From Zygnema cylindricum (Eukaryota; Streptophyta; Zygnematophyceae; Zygnematales; Zygnemataceae), in contig JBBHKE010002574.1 of assembly GCA_037447655.1 (NCBI GenBank), positions 1 through 62,000 on the forward strand: a stretch of DNA of 62,000 nucleotides. The letters run 5' to 3'. Made by a program: the position numbers and the translations under genes. A model generated the notes under the pieces. It worked only from the letters and a program-made list of their open reading frames with translations. It ran no database searches and had not been told where the DNA came from. This document shows positions 10,002 through 21,857 of this stretch, piece after piece. Position 1 is the first letter of the stretch, and each line of letters opens with the position of its first letter.

Positions 10002-12211
10002 GTAAATGGAAAATTATGATTACTAATACTATTTAATGCAAGGAGACGTGGCAGGTTATAGTCCACGTATTTAAATAATGTTGTTAACTATATTTTGTGA
10101 TTTTTGGCTATAAGTAGTAGCGACTTATTAATACTAATAACAATGAGTGGTGTAATGGTACATCTCCCTTTGCAAAAAAACAACTCGTGTACGTCTTCTT
10201 TTTACTATTTTGTCTTTTTGCAATCTCCCTTTACGAATATTCTTTTTCCTCGACAGTCACCTCCTTCAAGGGATTTGTTCCTAATTTTGTGTGTAGCTCT
10301 TAGATTAATGCTTAAACCCTTATATTAATGTTTATTCTCTCGCAAATCTTTTTTTTTCGCTACAATTTTTGGACGGTTTTTCTTTCGACTACGATACTAT
10401 GTTATGAATTATGCAAAAAAAGGTAAATTTTTCAATTATGTATGTTTAAAAATAAAAATAAAAGTTTTCACATAGAAAATCAATTGACAAAAAACACATT
10501 GTGATGAGCAAAAAAAACAAAAAATATTTTGTAGTGTCAAATATAGAAATAAACCAATAACAACCTCCTTCTATTTTTGACTCTATTGTATAAATTCTCA
10601 ACCTCAAACTTAAAACTACACAAAAATCTATAAATCTAATTTTGGTATACATACGACACTTTGGTAATTTGATAAAAATAAGCACTCCGGTTTAAAATAA
10701 AATAAAACAAAATAACAGTACAAAAATTGTGAAATACTACAAAAATTTCAAAGGAAAAAAAAATACGATAACTAATACTAAAAAAATAACAATAATTATT
10801 AAACAAAACAAAATATAAAACTATGCATTTAAAAGATCTCGATTGTATCTAACACACAAAAGATCACTACCAATTGAAGCAGCTAGTGAGCTCCTTTTCT
10901 ATGTTATCGTGTTCCCGGCATCCGAAAAATTGCATTCGGACTTGGAGCTAGAAGCCGGAATAGCTAGAATAGATATAGCAACACCGTCTAGAATAGGAAA
11001 TCCTCCATCTTTCACACGTACATTTGTTTTTTTTTTCCACCATTCAAGTATGTTAAATTTCAATCTTTTGTCGTTGGTTAATTTGAAATCAAAATAACGT
11101 TTCATTTCGTCGTTAACGAGTGTTTTTTTGTCGGTGGTAATAAAAACCTCATTTTGCTCATCGCTCTCACCAAAAAAATTGTAGAAACCGTCTTTACTTT
11201 GCGATGTTTTTCGTTTTTTTTGTGATACGTTGAGGACTACTGAAATCAACATCATCACTGAGGTCGTTTGCGAGTTCTCGAAGTTTGACCCTTGCGCTTT
11301 CAATTTCGGTTTTAGATACCCCAATTATTTCAAGCTTTTGTTTTCGTCGGGGATCTAAGAGAGCCGCGACAATATGATACTCATGAAGGCCCCACTTCGG
11401 TAGTGCAAATTTCACAAAAAGTTGTTTCAACTTTTTGCAAGTTTAGGGAATCGGCGGGGCATTATTTTTCACCGTCATTGTAAGATGTTTTTCTTATCTT
11501 ACAATGGTTATAGAGAGACGATAGTTCAAACGAAACCAAATGTAAAGTTGGTTCTTTAAATTTCTTCAATTTGAGGGTCGCTTCATGGAACCTTTTCAAA
11601 AATCGTATAAGTTCGGTAAGGTGAGTCTTATCGATACAAGCAAAAAGTATAAATTTATTTTTTGCTAGAGCGATTGGTCTTATCTCATTGAATGCATCGT
11701 AAATACTCTTAAGCATCCGGAGCAAAGAATTCCACCGCGTTGCATTTTCTTGTTTTAATGTGTTTTTCAAAAGATTTTGTAAATTACTTTGTTTGAAAAA
11801 CGTGACCAATGATTTACACGCGTCAATTAGATCAAAAAAATCAGGAACTTCCACATCATATTTGCCTTTTTTGGAAGGTCCGCTCTTATTCAAGATCGTT
11901 GTCACAATTGTTGCAATTTTATAGTCCGCGCAAGGTATCCAAGTAAACATACTCGGTAGACCTTCAGTCGCACACATGTTAGAGCCACTATCAGTCACGA
12001 CAACGATCACACAGTAGTACGTTCAGACAGTCGAAACGTGGTTGTTGGTCGAATATGTGCGAAGTGATATTTTACAACCCGCTTTTATCCCATTTTGAGA
12101 GTGCATAGTCTCATGCGTGCGCAGTTACTAAAACTCATTAAATATAATTTTTCACTTTAAAAGGTACAATTTTGTAAGGTCTGATACGTACTCTACACCA
12201 CACTATTTAAT
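9395..12211 (-). mobile_element. Decayed hAT transposon (approximate ends)
   Basis: A broken hAT transposase on the minus strand lies inside an inverted pair: TTAAATAGTGTGG with AGTACG at about 9395-9412, and its complement at about 12186-12211 (GTACTC then CCACACTATTTAA). hAT ends commonly contain a short GTG-type core, so these are plausible termini, but the flanking octamers do not form a clean duplication. A third copy of the motif occurs at about 9215, so the ends are uncertain. The stretch 10,010-10,850 is AT-rich and I see nothing else in it; it would be the 3' untranslated part. Confidence 0.5.
10899..12050 (-). pseudogene. hAT-superfamily transposase, frameshifted
   Basis: Three minus-strand frames join end to end. 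11462-12010 carries VVTDSGSNMCATEGL, WIPCADYKIATIV, a segment starting IDACKSLVTFFKQ, and ENATRWNSLLRML, the catalytic-core and insertion-domain style of hAT transposases. 11194-11430 carries the conserved EYHIVAALLDPRRK. 10899-11324 ends with LEWWKKK, then ILAIPASSSKSECNFSDAG, the classic hAT C-terminal dimerisation motif, and then a stop. Frame changes separate the pieces, and the N-terminal BED-finger region beyond about 12,050 is not recognisable. The protein would cut and paste hAT DNA as a dimer; this copy is inactive. Confidence 0.85.
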
Positions 12212-12341
12212 CGAAAACGTACTTTCGTTTTGTGAGGTATTTGGAACATCACCCTAAATGGCGTACATAAAAAAAGATAATAAGCTACGTTATTCGAGAA
12301 TAATTATAAAAAAAAGCAGGACGGAATTAGCGTACACTATG

Positions 12342-13129
12342 CTGTAGAAATTAATGGTATGTTTAAAGTATTTTCTAGATCTAAATAGAAATATAGAAAG
12401 AAGCCGAGGCAGTCTACCTCTAACTTCTCTCTCCAACTCTCAAACTTGTCGCAGTCACTGAGAAGTTGGAAAGGAAGCTAGAGCCATGGCTACCTAGGCT
12501 ATCCAGAGGTTAACGGGAAATATATATATTAGTATATTTACCGTTAAGTTATTTACTAAAAGAATATGTGTTTACCCTTCGATTTGATCCTGGTACCTGC
12601 AGGACAGTAAACAGCCGGTAGCTGGTAGCCTTAACCGTTAAGTCTAGACATAGTGTTACGCATTACAGGGTTTGATAATTAATTAAACAATAATACTTAG
12701 GATAGTTCATTTAACTAGAACAGTTTTACGGGAGACATAGATCCAGTAATGTAAAAGTACGGATTACGGTACAGATAAGAAACGAATACCGCGCATTTAT
12801 TTCTTTAGCGAAACGAATACCGCGCATGTATTTATTACGGCTACGACTTAATGTTAGAAAAATTAGGAGATAGGACCCTCTCTCCAAAAGAGCTTCTCTA
12901 CAAAAGGTCAACTTTGACCTTCCATAACTTACTGCTCAGGGGAGCAAATTCAGAGATTCTTTTTGCTATCGACTCAAGGGAGTCTTGCCTTCACAAGGGT
13001 GAATGTGGTCAGAGTTTTTGTCTGCCAAGGTGGCATTTGTTCTTGCTGAAACACAAAGGGGTCAGAGTTATCATAGAGGCTTCTTAGAAGCTGTTCACTC
13101 TGAGGACTTATGGAGGTCTCAGGGTTTCA
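12342..13129 (+). repeat. Copia family A LTR (copy A2), internally deleted
   Basis: It runs from TGTAGAAATTAATGG to AGGGTTTCA, 788 bp against about 1,050 bp for other A copies. The shortfall is one deletion at about 12,848 that removes the GTAC/CCAAT promoter block; ACTTA occurs at both sides of the break, so a short-homology deletion is likely. The leader hairpin (12971-12984) and the LTR-borne Gag ATG (13110) are kept. It is followed directly by an intact primer site. Confidence 0.85.
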
Positions 13130-13144
13130 GGTTATGGGCCCACC
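13130..13144 (+). other. Primer binding site (internal initiator-tRNA type)
   Basis: GGTTATGGGCCCACC abuts the LTR end. It is complementary to GGTGGGCCCATAACC, which as I recall lies in the anticodon arm of plant initiator tRNA-Met (known-sequence recall, not looked up). It is also read as codons for V-M-G-P-P in the Gag frame that opens inside the LTR. Confidence 0.7.
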
Positions 13145-13247
13145 CTCTAGGGTACCAATCTTTAATGGAACTGGCTTCATATACTGGGAAACTATGATGA
13201 TAAGAGCTTTATGCGAAAACAGGTTTTAGGGGATAGTGAGTGGACTG
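13130..13247 (+). pseudogene. gag: Gag N-terminal stub of element A2
   Basis: The frame started at 13110 in the LTR reads MEVSGFQVMGPPSRVPIFNG and continues with FIYWETMMIRALCENRF before a stop. This is the same N-terminus as Gag in the minus-strand A element (19.5-19.9 kb) and the C element (21.8 kb). The sequence is cut at 13247, where an A LTR in the opposite orientation begins. Confidence 0.75.
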
Positions 13248-14293
13248 TGAATCTGAGACCTCTATAAGTCCTCAGAGTGGAAAGCTTCCAAAAAGCCTCT
13301 AGGATAACTCTGACCCCTTTGTGTTTCAGCAAAAACAACTGCCACCCTGGCAGACAAAAACTTTAAACAGCTGCACCCTTATTAAGGCAAGACTCCCTTG
13401 AGTCGATAGCAAAAAGAATCTCTGATTTTGCTCCCCTGAGCAGTAAGTTATGGAGGGTCAAAGTTGACCTTTTATACAGAAGCTCTCTGGGAGAGAGGGT
13501 CCTATCTCCTAATTTTTCTAAGTCCTATCTCTCTCACAAACTCTATCTACTGATGTATGGAACCAATCAGATTTCAGTTCCGTACACAAAAGTATAGCTG
13601 CCGGTGTACTTTATGTACGGACATTGTACGACATGGCCTAAATGTCGACACATGTCATATCCGGATTCGGTGCCATAATCTCCGGAGATTCCACAATCCA
13701 ATGTAATTACGCCACGCGTCATCCGATGTGGCGATGGCCACAAATCGCGGAAATCTTCTTCCGCGATCTCGGCGCTAATTCTGGCCATCCGATTAGAATC
13801 GAATTTAATCGTAGCCGTAATAAATACATGCGCGGCATTCGTTTCACTAAAGAAATAAATGCGCATTATTGATTTCTTGTCCGTACCGTAATCCGTACTT
13901 ATACATTACCGGATCTATGTATCCCGTTCACAATTATAGTTAAATGATTTATCCTACGTATTCATGTTTAAATAAATTTCAAACCATATACTACGTAACA
14001 TTAGTTCTAGACTTAACGGCTAAGGCTACCGGCTGTGTGCCGGCCGGTAGGTACTAGGATCAAATCCTATGGTCGACACATACCTTTTAGTAAATAAACC
14101 CCTGACTAATATAAATTTCCCGTAAATCTCAAGATAGCCTAGGTAGCCATGGCTCTAGCTCCCTCTCCAATTTCTCAGTGACTGCGACAAGTTTGAGAGT
14201 TGGAGAAAGAAGTTAGAGGTAGACTGCCTCGGCTTTTTTCTATATTTCTATTTAGACCTAGAAAATAATTAAAATGGACCATTAATTTCTAGA
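13248..14293 (-). repeat. Family A LTR, 3' LTR of the minus-strand element (A3)
   Basis: It is the inverted counterpart of A1 and A2: in minus orientation it starts near TCTAGAAATTAATGG (TG mutated to TC) and ends before 13248. It lies only 118 bp from the plus-strand A2 LTR, so the two form a large inverted repeat. The B-box-like GGATCAAATCC near 14,059 belongs to the tRNA-like block. Confidence 0.85.
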
Positions 14294-14306
14294 CTCCTCT
14301 TATTTT
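14294..14306 (-). other. Polypurine tract, minus strand
   Basis: Read on the minus strand this is AATAAGAGGAG, immediately before the 3' LTR and after the RNase H stop codon. Confidence 0.65.
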
Positions 14307-15888
14307 TTAGTCAATTTTTAATTTCAGACCACACTTCTCCTTGCAGAAAATTAGCTTAGGGGAAGGCACAAGTTTGGTCATCATATCTGCTACCATCTCA
14401 CTATCTGGTCTGTACTTTAAACTGATTATTTTGTTTTCTACTTTCTCTCTAACAAAGTTGAGTCTGATGTCCATGTGTTTGGCTTTAAAATGATGTTTAG
14501 GATTGGCAGAAATAGCGATTGCTGCCTGATTATCACAAAAACATTTATGCACACCACTCTTAAGGTGACCAAGCTCACCAAGCAAAGACTTGACCCACAT
14601 CAATTCTTTTACAGCAGAGCAAGAGGCCATATACTTATCCTCTATGTGGAGTGAGCAATAACTTTTTGTTGTTTGCTACTCCAACAGCAAGCCCCATCAC
14701 CCACATATAATACATATTTAGAAGTGCATCTCCTCATCGGAGCATCACCATAACTGGCATCACTCCAAGTAGTGATGTCAGTATTCTCCCCACCCAAATG
14801 CAACCATAGATCCCTAGTTCCTATCAAATATCTAAGAACTCTCTTAGCTGGCTCCCAATCCTTCTTACTGGGAGCATTTAGACTTCTACTCAGCACTCCT
14901 ACAGCTGCAACTAAATCCGGCCGGGTACAATTCATAAAATAGATTAGACTTCCCACTACTTGCCTGTAAGGAATAGTCTGCATAAACTTCTGTTCTTCAA
15001 GATATAATTCCTCGTCTAAGACTATGACTCCTCCTTCCTCACTCCCCTCACTTCCCTTCTTCAACTCCATTGCAGTTGTACAACTATTAGTTTTATCCAT
15101 TTGAAATTTTCCAGCATGTTCGCTATTGCTTCCTTTTGAGTTACTCTTATAATTTTTCTTTTTTGGTCTCTCTCTACTTGAATTCCCAAAATATATTTTG
15201 CTTCCCTCATATCCTTCATTTCAAATCTCCCCTTAAGATTGGTTTTCAGTTTATTAATTTTTTCCATTGATCAACTTAAAACAAGCAAATCATCAACATA
15301 AATTGCAATAAATATAAAACCTTCCTCATCCTCAAAAACATAGATTTAGTGATCTGAGCTGATCCGAATATATCCCAGACCAGTAAGAAACTCATCAAGC
15401 TTCTTATTCCACTGTCCAGGCGCCTGTTTCAAACCGTAAAGAGATTTAATCAGCCGGCATACCTTACTCTCCTCTCCTTCCTCCACAAACCCTTCGGGTT
15501 CTCGCATGAAGATCTTCTATTCCAATTCTCCATGCAAAAAGGTTATTTTTATGTCCATTTGGTGTGTTCCATGTCTTCCGCTGCTGCCAGGCTGAGAAAT
15601 ATGCCGACGGAGGGAAATTTGAGCACCAGGGCAAAGGTTTCCTCGTAGTCAATTCCCTTCTTTTGTGTAAATCCCTTTGCCACTAGTCGGGCCTTGTAGC
15701 GCTCGATTGTGTTATTTGGGTTCAGTTTTAATTTGAAAACCCACTTACAACCGATTAGTTTTCGGATAGGTGGACAATCCACCAGCTCCCAAGTATCGGC
15801 TGCCATAAATGAGGCCATCTCCACATTGATGGTTATCTTACACCGATTTCTTTCTAGACAAGTCATCGCCTCTCCATAAGTTTGAGGT
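14307..15888 (-). pseudogene. pol: Copia RT and RNase H (broken)
   Basis: Minus-strand pieces at 15549-15866 ([20 protein letters not shown]), 15061-15267 (MKDMREAKYILGIQVERD), 14642-15100 (TIPYRQVVGSLIYFMNC, then SDASYGDAPMRRCTS) and 14307-14630 (FCDNQAAIAI, KHMDIRLNFVREKVE, ending in GLKLKID) cover the RT core to the RNase H end. The catalytic YVDD region near 15,290 lies in a damaged stretch between frames. At least four frame or stop lesions are present. It joins the integrase half across the insertion at 15,889. Confidence 0.85.
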
Positions 15889-17168
15889 GTTGTTCTTTGG
15901 TCTAAAATAGACCGCAGAAGCCACCCAAACTATCATGCAAAAAGCTAAGCAAAAATAGGTCGACGAACAATAATTTGAAATGCATCCTCCATTTAACATA
16001 CAACAACATTTAGGGTTTCATGGAATAATCAACATAAATAAACCCTATGACAACATCTAAGGTTTGATGGAATAATCGACATAAACAAACCCTAGGACAA
16101 ATGCATAAACAATGCCTATCAAACATATATAAAACAACACAAATAAATAATAAAAAAAAATGCATCACACATAAACAAGAGTATAATCAAAGTATAATCA
16201 TTATATCATTCAAAGTGCATGACGTAATCGACAACCCTAAAAACACTACATCTTTGGTCCCCACTTTACTAACCAGCATTGATGATTTTTTCTAATGAAG
16301 CTCAAATCTATATATACACTTGTGAGCTGTTAACAAATCACTAAGTGTCAAAATAACCAACGTAAATTACGTAACTGTCATTAAATCAAACTAATCGTAA
16401 GCGTACACTTGTCTGCAAACGCGACATATAAATTAAAGTGTCGAGACCCTGATTGACCACATAAAAATAAATATCACAATCAATTCTATTTTATTAAAAC
16501 ACATAAGACAAGACAATGTTGTTTCAAATATTTTGAAGTACACACAATCTCATATAATCGTATGCTGAGTCATGTTGAGTCATGCTGAGTCACTCAGCGA
16601 AACTCTTTGATTTTCGTCAAAGAATCCGAGATGTCCAAAATATGATTCTTGTGATTTGACGTGATTTCGCTCCCCACTCATTTGAAAATAGCGGCGACCT
16701 TTGTCCGCCGTCCGTAGCTCTTTATTCGGCACCTTCGATGTCGCGCCACGTGGTCACAAAAATCCAAGTGAAATCTGCGCGTGTCGTTAAATATCCCACA
16801 ACTGTCGCGAAGTGCATTCACGTCCACTTGCCGAAATAATATCGTACAGCCGAAATCATTTTCGTACCGCAAGCGCGTCCCTTGTAATAAATGCGCTTGT
16901 CGTATTTTGTTTCGTACGCCATGCGTACATTTTCACACTTCAAAAATTTCAAATCGGATAGCTTCGCGATCCACCGTCCATTTACATTGCGCATTCCGCG
17001 CCACTCAATTAGTCCTTCACGTACATTTAATTTTCTTCGTACATTTACTCCCCCAAATCTGCAAATCTATTCGAACCTCCACACTACATTGCGTAAATGC
17101 GCACGCACGCGAACACGCGCACGCACGAAACGCTCCGTACGCACGAAACTAAGTTTTCAAAAACAACA
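15889..17168. mobile_element. 1.28-kb DNA insertion in pol, transposon-like
   Basis: The integrase-RT linker of the A element is interrupted here. TGAGGT occurs on both sides (15883-15888 and 17169-17174), consistent with a target-site duplication of 6 bp, or a decayed 8-bp one. The insert begins GTTGTTCTTT and its far end, inverted, begins GTTGTTTTTG, giving short imperfect terminal inverted repeats. There is no transposase; the content is AT-rich on the left and has a CG-dotted segment on the right (about 16,600-17,150). It would be a non-autonomous element. Confidence 0.6.
16004..16097. repeat. 47-bp tandem repeat, 2 copies
   Basis: CAACATTTAGGGTTTCATGG at 16004 and CAACATCTAAGGTTTGATGG at 16051 start two adjacent 47-bp units that end AAACCCTATGA and AAACCCTAGGA. 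TTTAGGG and AAACCCT resemble plant telomere words, but there are too few copies to call a telomeric tract. Confidence 0.75.
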
Positions 17169-19912
17169 TGAGGTTCATCTTGATGAGATAGTTTAGTTAC
17201 CTTGTTATTAACTTTTTTTTCTTGCAGTCTTTTGCTACTTCTCCTTCCCCCCTCAAAATCTGAGGCCGGAATAGATGGTTCTCGTGGATTCTTTCGAACA
17301 AACTCGGCTTCTCCCCTATCCCTTGATTCCGAATCAATTTCCACTACGTCTTCCGCTTCGGGTAGAACTGTCACTGGAGTTTCCACAGCCGAGTCCTTTT
17401 CGGTGTTATTTGTACCTGCAAGAATGTCATCTTCTCTAAAACCTAGATAGTTAGGAAGCTCAAAGTCATCGGAATTTTCTGACTCAAATCTGATTTTTAC
17501 TTACTTTGTATAATTGAAAGGATCCACAGACTTTCCTTCATCCATAACTACTAGATGCTTTACTAAGATTATATCTTCCCTTTTTAGATCATAAACTCTA
17601 TATCCTTTAACATCCTCATCATATCCTAATAAGTATCCCGGTTTTCCTTTAAGGTCTTCCTTCCAATTGGACCGATCAGTATCTAGACTGAATACTTGAC
17701 TGCCGAAAACCTTTAAGTGAGATATGTCTGGTTTCCGGCATATCCATCTCTAATAAGGTGTTTGATATTTTATAGCTGAAGTAAGAACTCTATTTTAGAG
17801 GTAATTAGCACAGTTCATTACTTCTGCCCAAAGCCTTTTTCCTATGTTCTTATCTGATAACATACTTCTAGCACTATCAGTTAGTGTTCTATTTAACCTT
17901 TCAGCTACCCCATTCTATTCCGGGTTTTCTGGAACTGTCTTTTGGTGTTGGACCCCATCTTCCCTCAAAAAATCCTCAAACCAGTTAGAAGTATACTCTC
18001 CACCATTGTCACTCTGTATTCTCTTGATTGGAGTTTCATGGAGTTTTTCGCTCCATGCTTTATATTGTCTAAAACAATCCTGAGCTTTGGACTTGTTTTT
18101 CAAAAAATACTCTCGGGAATACCGAGACCAATCATCAGTGATATTCATCTTAAATCTCTTCCCCCCCGGTGAGGGCACTTTAGCCGGTTCCCAAATATCT
18201 GTGTGTACTAGATCTATAATTTTTTCTCCCTTATACGTGGCTATTTTAGGAAAGGGTAATCTGTGTGTTTTACCTTGAGCACATCCACTACAATCTTTTA
18301 TATTATCATTCTCACTGAACTTAATCCCTTCCACCACTCTCATCTTTATCATCTCTCTTAACTTGTCTAGATTCACATGCCCAAGCCTCTTATGCCACAT
18401 CATAATATCATGAACACCAGCATAATAAATTTTCTTCTTTTCATTACTTAAAACCAGCCTAAACATCCCATGGCTACTTTTCTCAGCAATGATATAGACA
18501 TCCTCCTCAAAATTAGCAGTAAAGACTCCTTCCCTAGTGCTAGTAAAAAAACCTTTATCATCTAATACGGATGTAGAGATGAGATTTTTGTTCAGCTCCG
18601 GAATAAACAATACATCGGAGAATGTTACTATGGATGTCTTTCCATCTACTAACACTTTCAAATCTACCGATCCTACAAGAGTAGTGGTGACTATCCTCCC
18701 ATCCCCGTACTCTATCTCTACGGTGGGAATATTTCTTATCTTAGTGAACAGGTGCCTATCCTTACACATGTGCATGGAGGCACTTGAATCTACAATCCAG
18801 CCTGCTTCACCTTTCAATCCACCGTAGGCACATTTTTGCCTTCGTGGAATTTCGACCTCGTTTTTCGCCTCCAACTCCTCATCCAAAAGGAGCTCATCGT
18901 CCTCGTCCTCGGATTCCGCTTCATGTACCTGTGTCACAAGGGCCTTTTTCTTTCCTCTCGGGGTACCACCAGTCTGCCCCTCCTTTAACCGAAGCTCGGT
19001 TAGCTTAGTGCACTCTGCCATATAGTGCCCAGGTTTCTTAAAAAAATGACATAAACCTTTGGGAGCCCTTGGTCCAAACTCGTCGGTCTGATTTTTCTGC
19101 TCCCTCCCCCCATAGTTTCCGACCGGTTTCCGTGAATCCTTGTTCCTCAAATCGGTCGCAGTTGCCAAGGCTTGGCCACTCTTTCCTCCCCTATGGATCT
19201 CAATCGTATTCTTCGAACAAGAATCATCCCTACCACTGAGTTACATATCCACCTTAGGTTTGGCAAGTCCTGCACACGGTTGACTATGTTTTCGAACTCA
19301 TCACGTAACTTCATTAGTAAACAGTTAACCTTTTCTTTTTCACTAAAATCTTTTCCCGCACTCTCTAGCTCCATAAAGAGTGTAGCAAGCTCATTTCAAA
19401 AATCCAACATCTTACCCCCTTTGTATACATACTCCTTAACTTTCTGATCAGCCAACTGTTGTTGCTGAATCGTACCACTTCGGTACATCTCTATGAGAGC
19501 CATCCAAAGATCGGATGCCCTTTCTACCTACAAATGAAGACATGCAAGTCCTTGAGTGAGATGGCGTAGGATGAACTGCTTTGCCGCTATATTGTTGAAG
19601 TCCCGGGTTTCAGTATCATTCTCCTCATTCCTCGGAATAGGTGACATGAATGTGGAACCAGTTGCTATTGGTGTGGTCGTCTCCTTCTCCTTTCCTTTGT
19701 CCACCACCTCTCCTTCCTTTGTTTCCTCCGTTGAAGGTGGGTCCTCTTTCCTGGTGAATCTGGTTCCTCCAAACCCTGGAGGAATTCCAAGACTTGATGG
19801 ACGCCCCAACCGTCCACTCACTATCCCCCAAAACCTTTTTTCGCATAGAGCTCCTATCATCATACTTTCCCAGTATATGAAGCCAGTTCCATTAGAGATC
19901 GGTACCCTAGAG
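17169..19912 (-). pseudogene. gag-pol: Copia Gag-protease-integrase (broken)
   Basis: Gag begins beside the primer site (MGPPSRVPISNGTGFIYWES, near 19,915) and continues through 19147-19374. The long frame 17915-19168 (417 aa) then holds a damaged zinc knuckle (CHFFKKPGHYMAEC, second Cys replaced by Phe), a protease with DSSAS in place of DSGAS, the integrase zinc-binding site (HKRLGHVN, CSGCAQGK) and the integrase core (TDDWSRY, SDNGGEY). A stop precedes the catalytic Glu region. Fragments 17084-17386 carry the linker with EGGRRSSKRLQEK. Beyond the stops, the lost protease glycine and knuckle cysteine show neutral decay. Confidence 0.85.
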
Positions 19913-19927
19913 GGTGGGCCCATAACT
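19913..19927 (-). other. Primer binding site, minus strand
   Basis: On the minus strand this reads AGTTATGGGCCCACC, one base different from the intact site at 13130. It abuts the 5' LTR. The LTR-borne Gag ATG of this copy has decayed to AAG. Confidence 0.65.
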
Positions 19928-20981
19928 TGAAACTCTGAGACCTCCTTAAGTCCTCAGAGTGGACAGGTTCCAAGAAGCATCTAGGATAACCCTGACCCCT
20001 TTGTGTTTCAGCAAAAACAACTACCACCCTGGCACACAATAACACTAACCAATTTCACCCCTGTGAAGGCAAGACTCCCGTGAGTCGATGGCAAAAAGAA
20101 TCTCTGAATTTGCTGCCCTGAGCAGTAAGTTATGGAGGGTGAAAGTTGACCTTTTGTAGAGAAGCTCTCTCGGAGAGAAGGTCCTATCTCCTAATTTTTC
20201 TAAGTCCTATCTCTCTCACAGACTCTATCTACTGATGTACGCAGCCAATCAAAATGTAGTTCCGTACACAAAAGTACAGCTGCCGGTGTACTTTCTGTAC
20301 GAACACTGTACGACATGGCCTACATGTCGACACGTGGTATGTCCGGATTCGCTCCCGTAATCCTCGGAGATGCCGTGATCGAATGTAATTCCGCCACGTG
20401 TCATCCGATGTGGCGATGACCACAAACCGCCAAAATCCTCTTCCGCGATCTCGTCGTTAATTCTGGCCGTCCGATTAAATTCATATTTAATCGTAGCTGT
20501 AATAAATACATGTGCAGTATTCTTTTCTTTAAAGAAACAAATGCGCGGTATTGGTTTCTTATCCGTACCGCAATCCGTACTTTTACAATTATGGATCTAT
20601 GTCTCCCGTAAACAGTTATAGTTAAATGAATTTTCCTACTTGATAATATTTAATTAAATATCAAACCCTACATTACGTAACACTCGATAAAGACTTAACG
20701 GCTAAGGCTACCGGCTACCGGCTGTCTGCCGACCGTTAGATACCAGGATCAAATCCTGTAGGCACCCCTTCATTTTAGTAAATAAACCCCTAACTAATAT
20801 ATAATCCCCGTAAACTTCTAGATAGCCTAGGTAGCCATGGCTCTAGCTCCCTCTCCAATTTCTCAGTGACTGCGACAAGTTTGAGAGTTGGAGAGAGAAG
20901 TTAGAGGTAGACCGCCTCGGCTTCTTTCTATATTTCTATTTAGACCTAGAAAATACTTTAAATGGACCATTAATTTCTACA
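19928..20981 (-). repeat. Family A LTR, 5' LTR of the minus-strand element (A4)
   Basis: 1,054 bp; in minus orientation it starts TGTAGAAATTAATGG and ends AGTTTCA. It has the GTAC cluster (about 20,237-20,311), the CCAAT box and the leader hairpin near 20,073. The tRNA-like block at about 20,697-20,765 has a T-arm-like hairpin: stem CAGG/CCTG closing loop ATCAAAT. Confidence 0.85.
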
Positions 20982-21842
20982 GAGAGTAGTGGAGCCATGG
21001 CTGCCTCAGCTCCACTTGTGGAGGACTAAAGAGTGACCTAAGTCACTCTCAAAAAAAGGTTGAGTCCAGCAAGACTGGAAACCCTGACCGGTAGAGCATG
21101 GCGTAGCCGTTAGCTCTAACCTGTCTATCGTAGAAGTTTGCTAGAGTATATAGGGTTTGATAAATACTTAAAAAGTATTACGGTAGTTATTCCGATTAAC
21201 TAATACAAACATAAGTACATGGAGCAAATTAAATACAGTACGAATATGATTCCGCACGAAACAAATGATCTGACATTTGTTTCGACGGTTGAGATCAAAT
21301 ACGAAATTCTATCTGACGGCGCACCTCATCACTCGGATCCTAGAATGGTCACTTTGGCATTTAGTGAAGTGGCATCACCTAGCGCCACGTGGATAGATAA
21401 CATTCGGTGGCGGGAATTCCGAGGAACGTACAGACGAGTAAAAAGTGGACACGCGTCCGCTTAATAGCCTTGTCGTACATATGTCGTACAAAAGGTACAA
21501 CGGCAGAGTACTTTTTGGTAGGATAAAGTATTATGATTGGTCCGTACTTCAGTAGATAGAAGTTATTATAGGGAATCAGGACTTAGTAAATTTTGGTAGG
21601 CACCTCTCTCTTTCAGAGTTTGTACAAATTGGCATTTTTATTGTCTCATAACTTATCGCGTGGTTGGGCGTTTTTAGAGATTCTTTTTCCTACGGACTCA
21701 AAGGAGTCCAAGCTGTACATGGGTGCAGTCAGATTGTCATCTTGTCTGCTCGGTTAACAATGGTTGCCATTCAAAGTGGGTTAGTTAATAATTACTAGAG
21801 GCTTCCTGAATTCTAAAGTCCAATGAAAGACACAGAATTGCA
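20982..21842 (+). repeat. Family C LTR, 5' truncated (C2)
   Basis: It corresponds to about 8,142-9,003 of C1; the first ~135 bp are missing at the junction with the minus-strand A element. It keeps the tRNA-like block (21065-21135), GTAC motifs, the leader hairpin GGACTCAAAGGAGTCC (21694-21709) and the Gag ATG at 21823. Confidence 0.85.
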
Positions 21843-21857
21843 GGTTATGGGCCCACC
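21843..21857 (+). other. Primer binding site of the C2 element
   Basis: GGTTATGGGCCCACC, identical to the site at 13130, directly follows the C LTR end (ATTGCA). In the LTR-started Gag frame it encodes V-M-G-P-P. Confidence 0.7.

Larger units (their letters stand above)
13248..20981 (-). mobile_element. Near-complete Ty1/copia family A element
   Basis: It reads on the minus strand with its 5' LTR at 19928-20981 and 3' LTR at 13248-14293. Gag, protease, integrase, RT and RNase H are in the copia order (integrase before RT). A 1.28-kb foreign insertion at 15889-17168 interrupts the integrase-RT linker. Without it the element would be about 6.45 kb. Many stops and frameshifts show it is inactive. 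The flanking pentamers (GACTG left, GAGAG right) do not match, and the two flanks belong to different elements, so its borders were rearranged after insertion. Confidence 0.85.
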
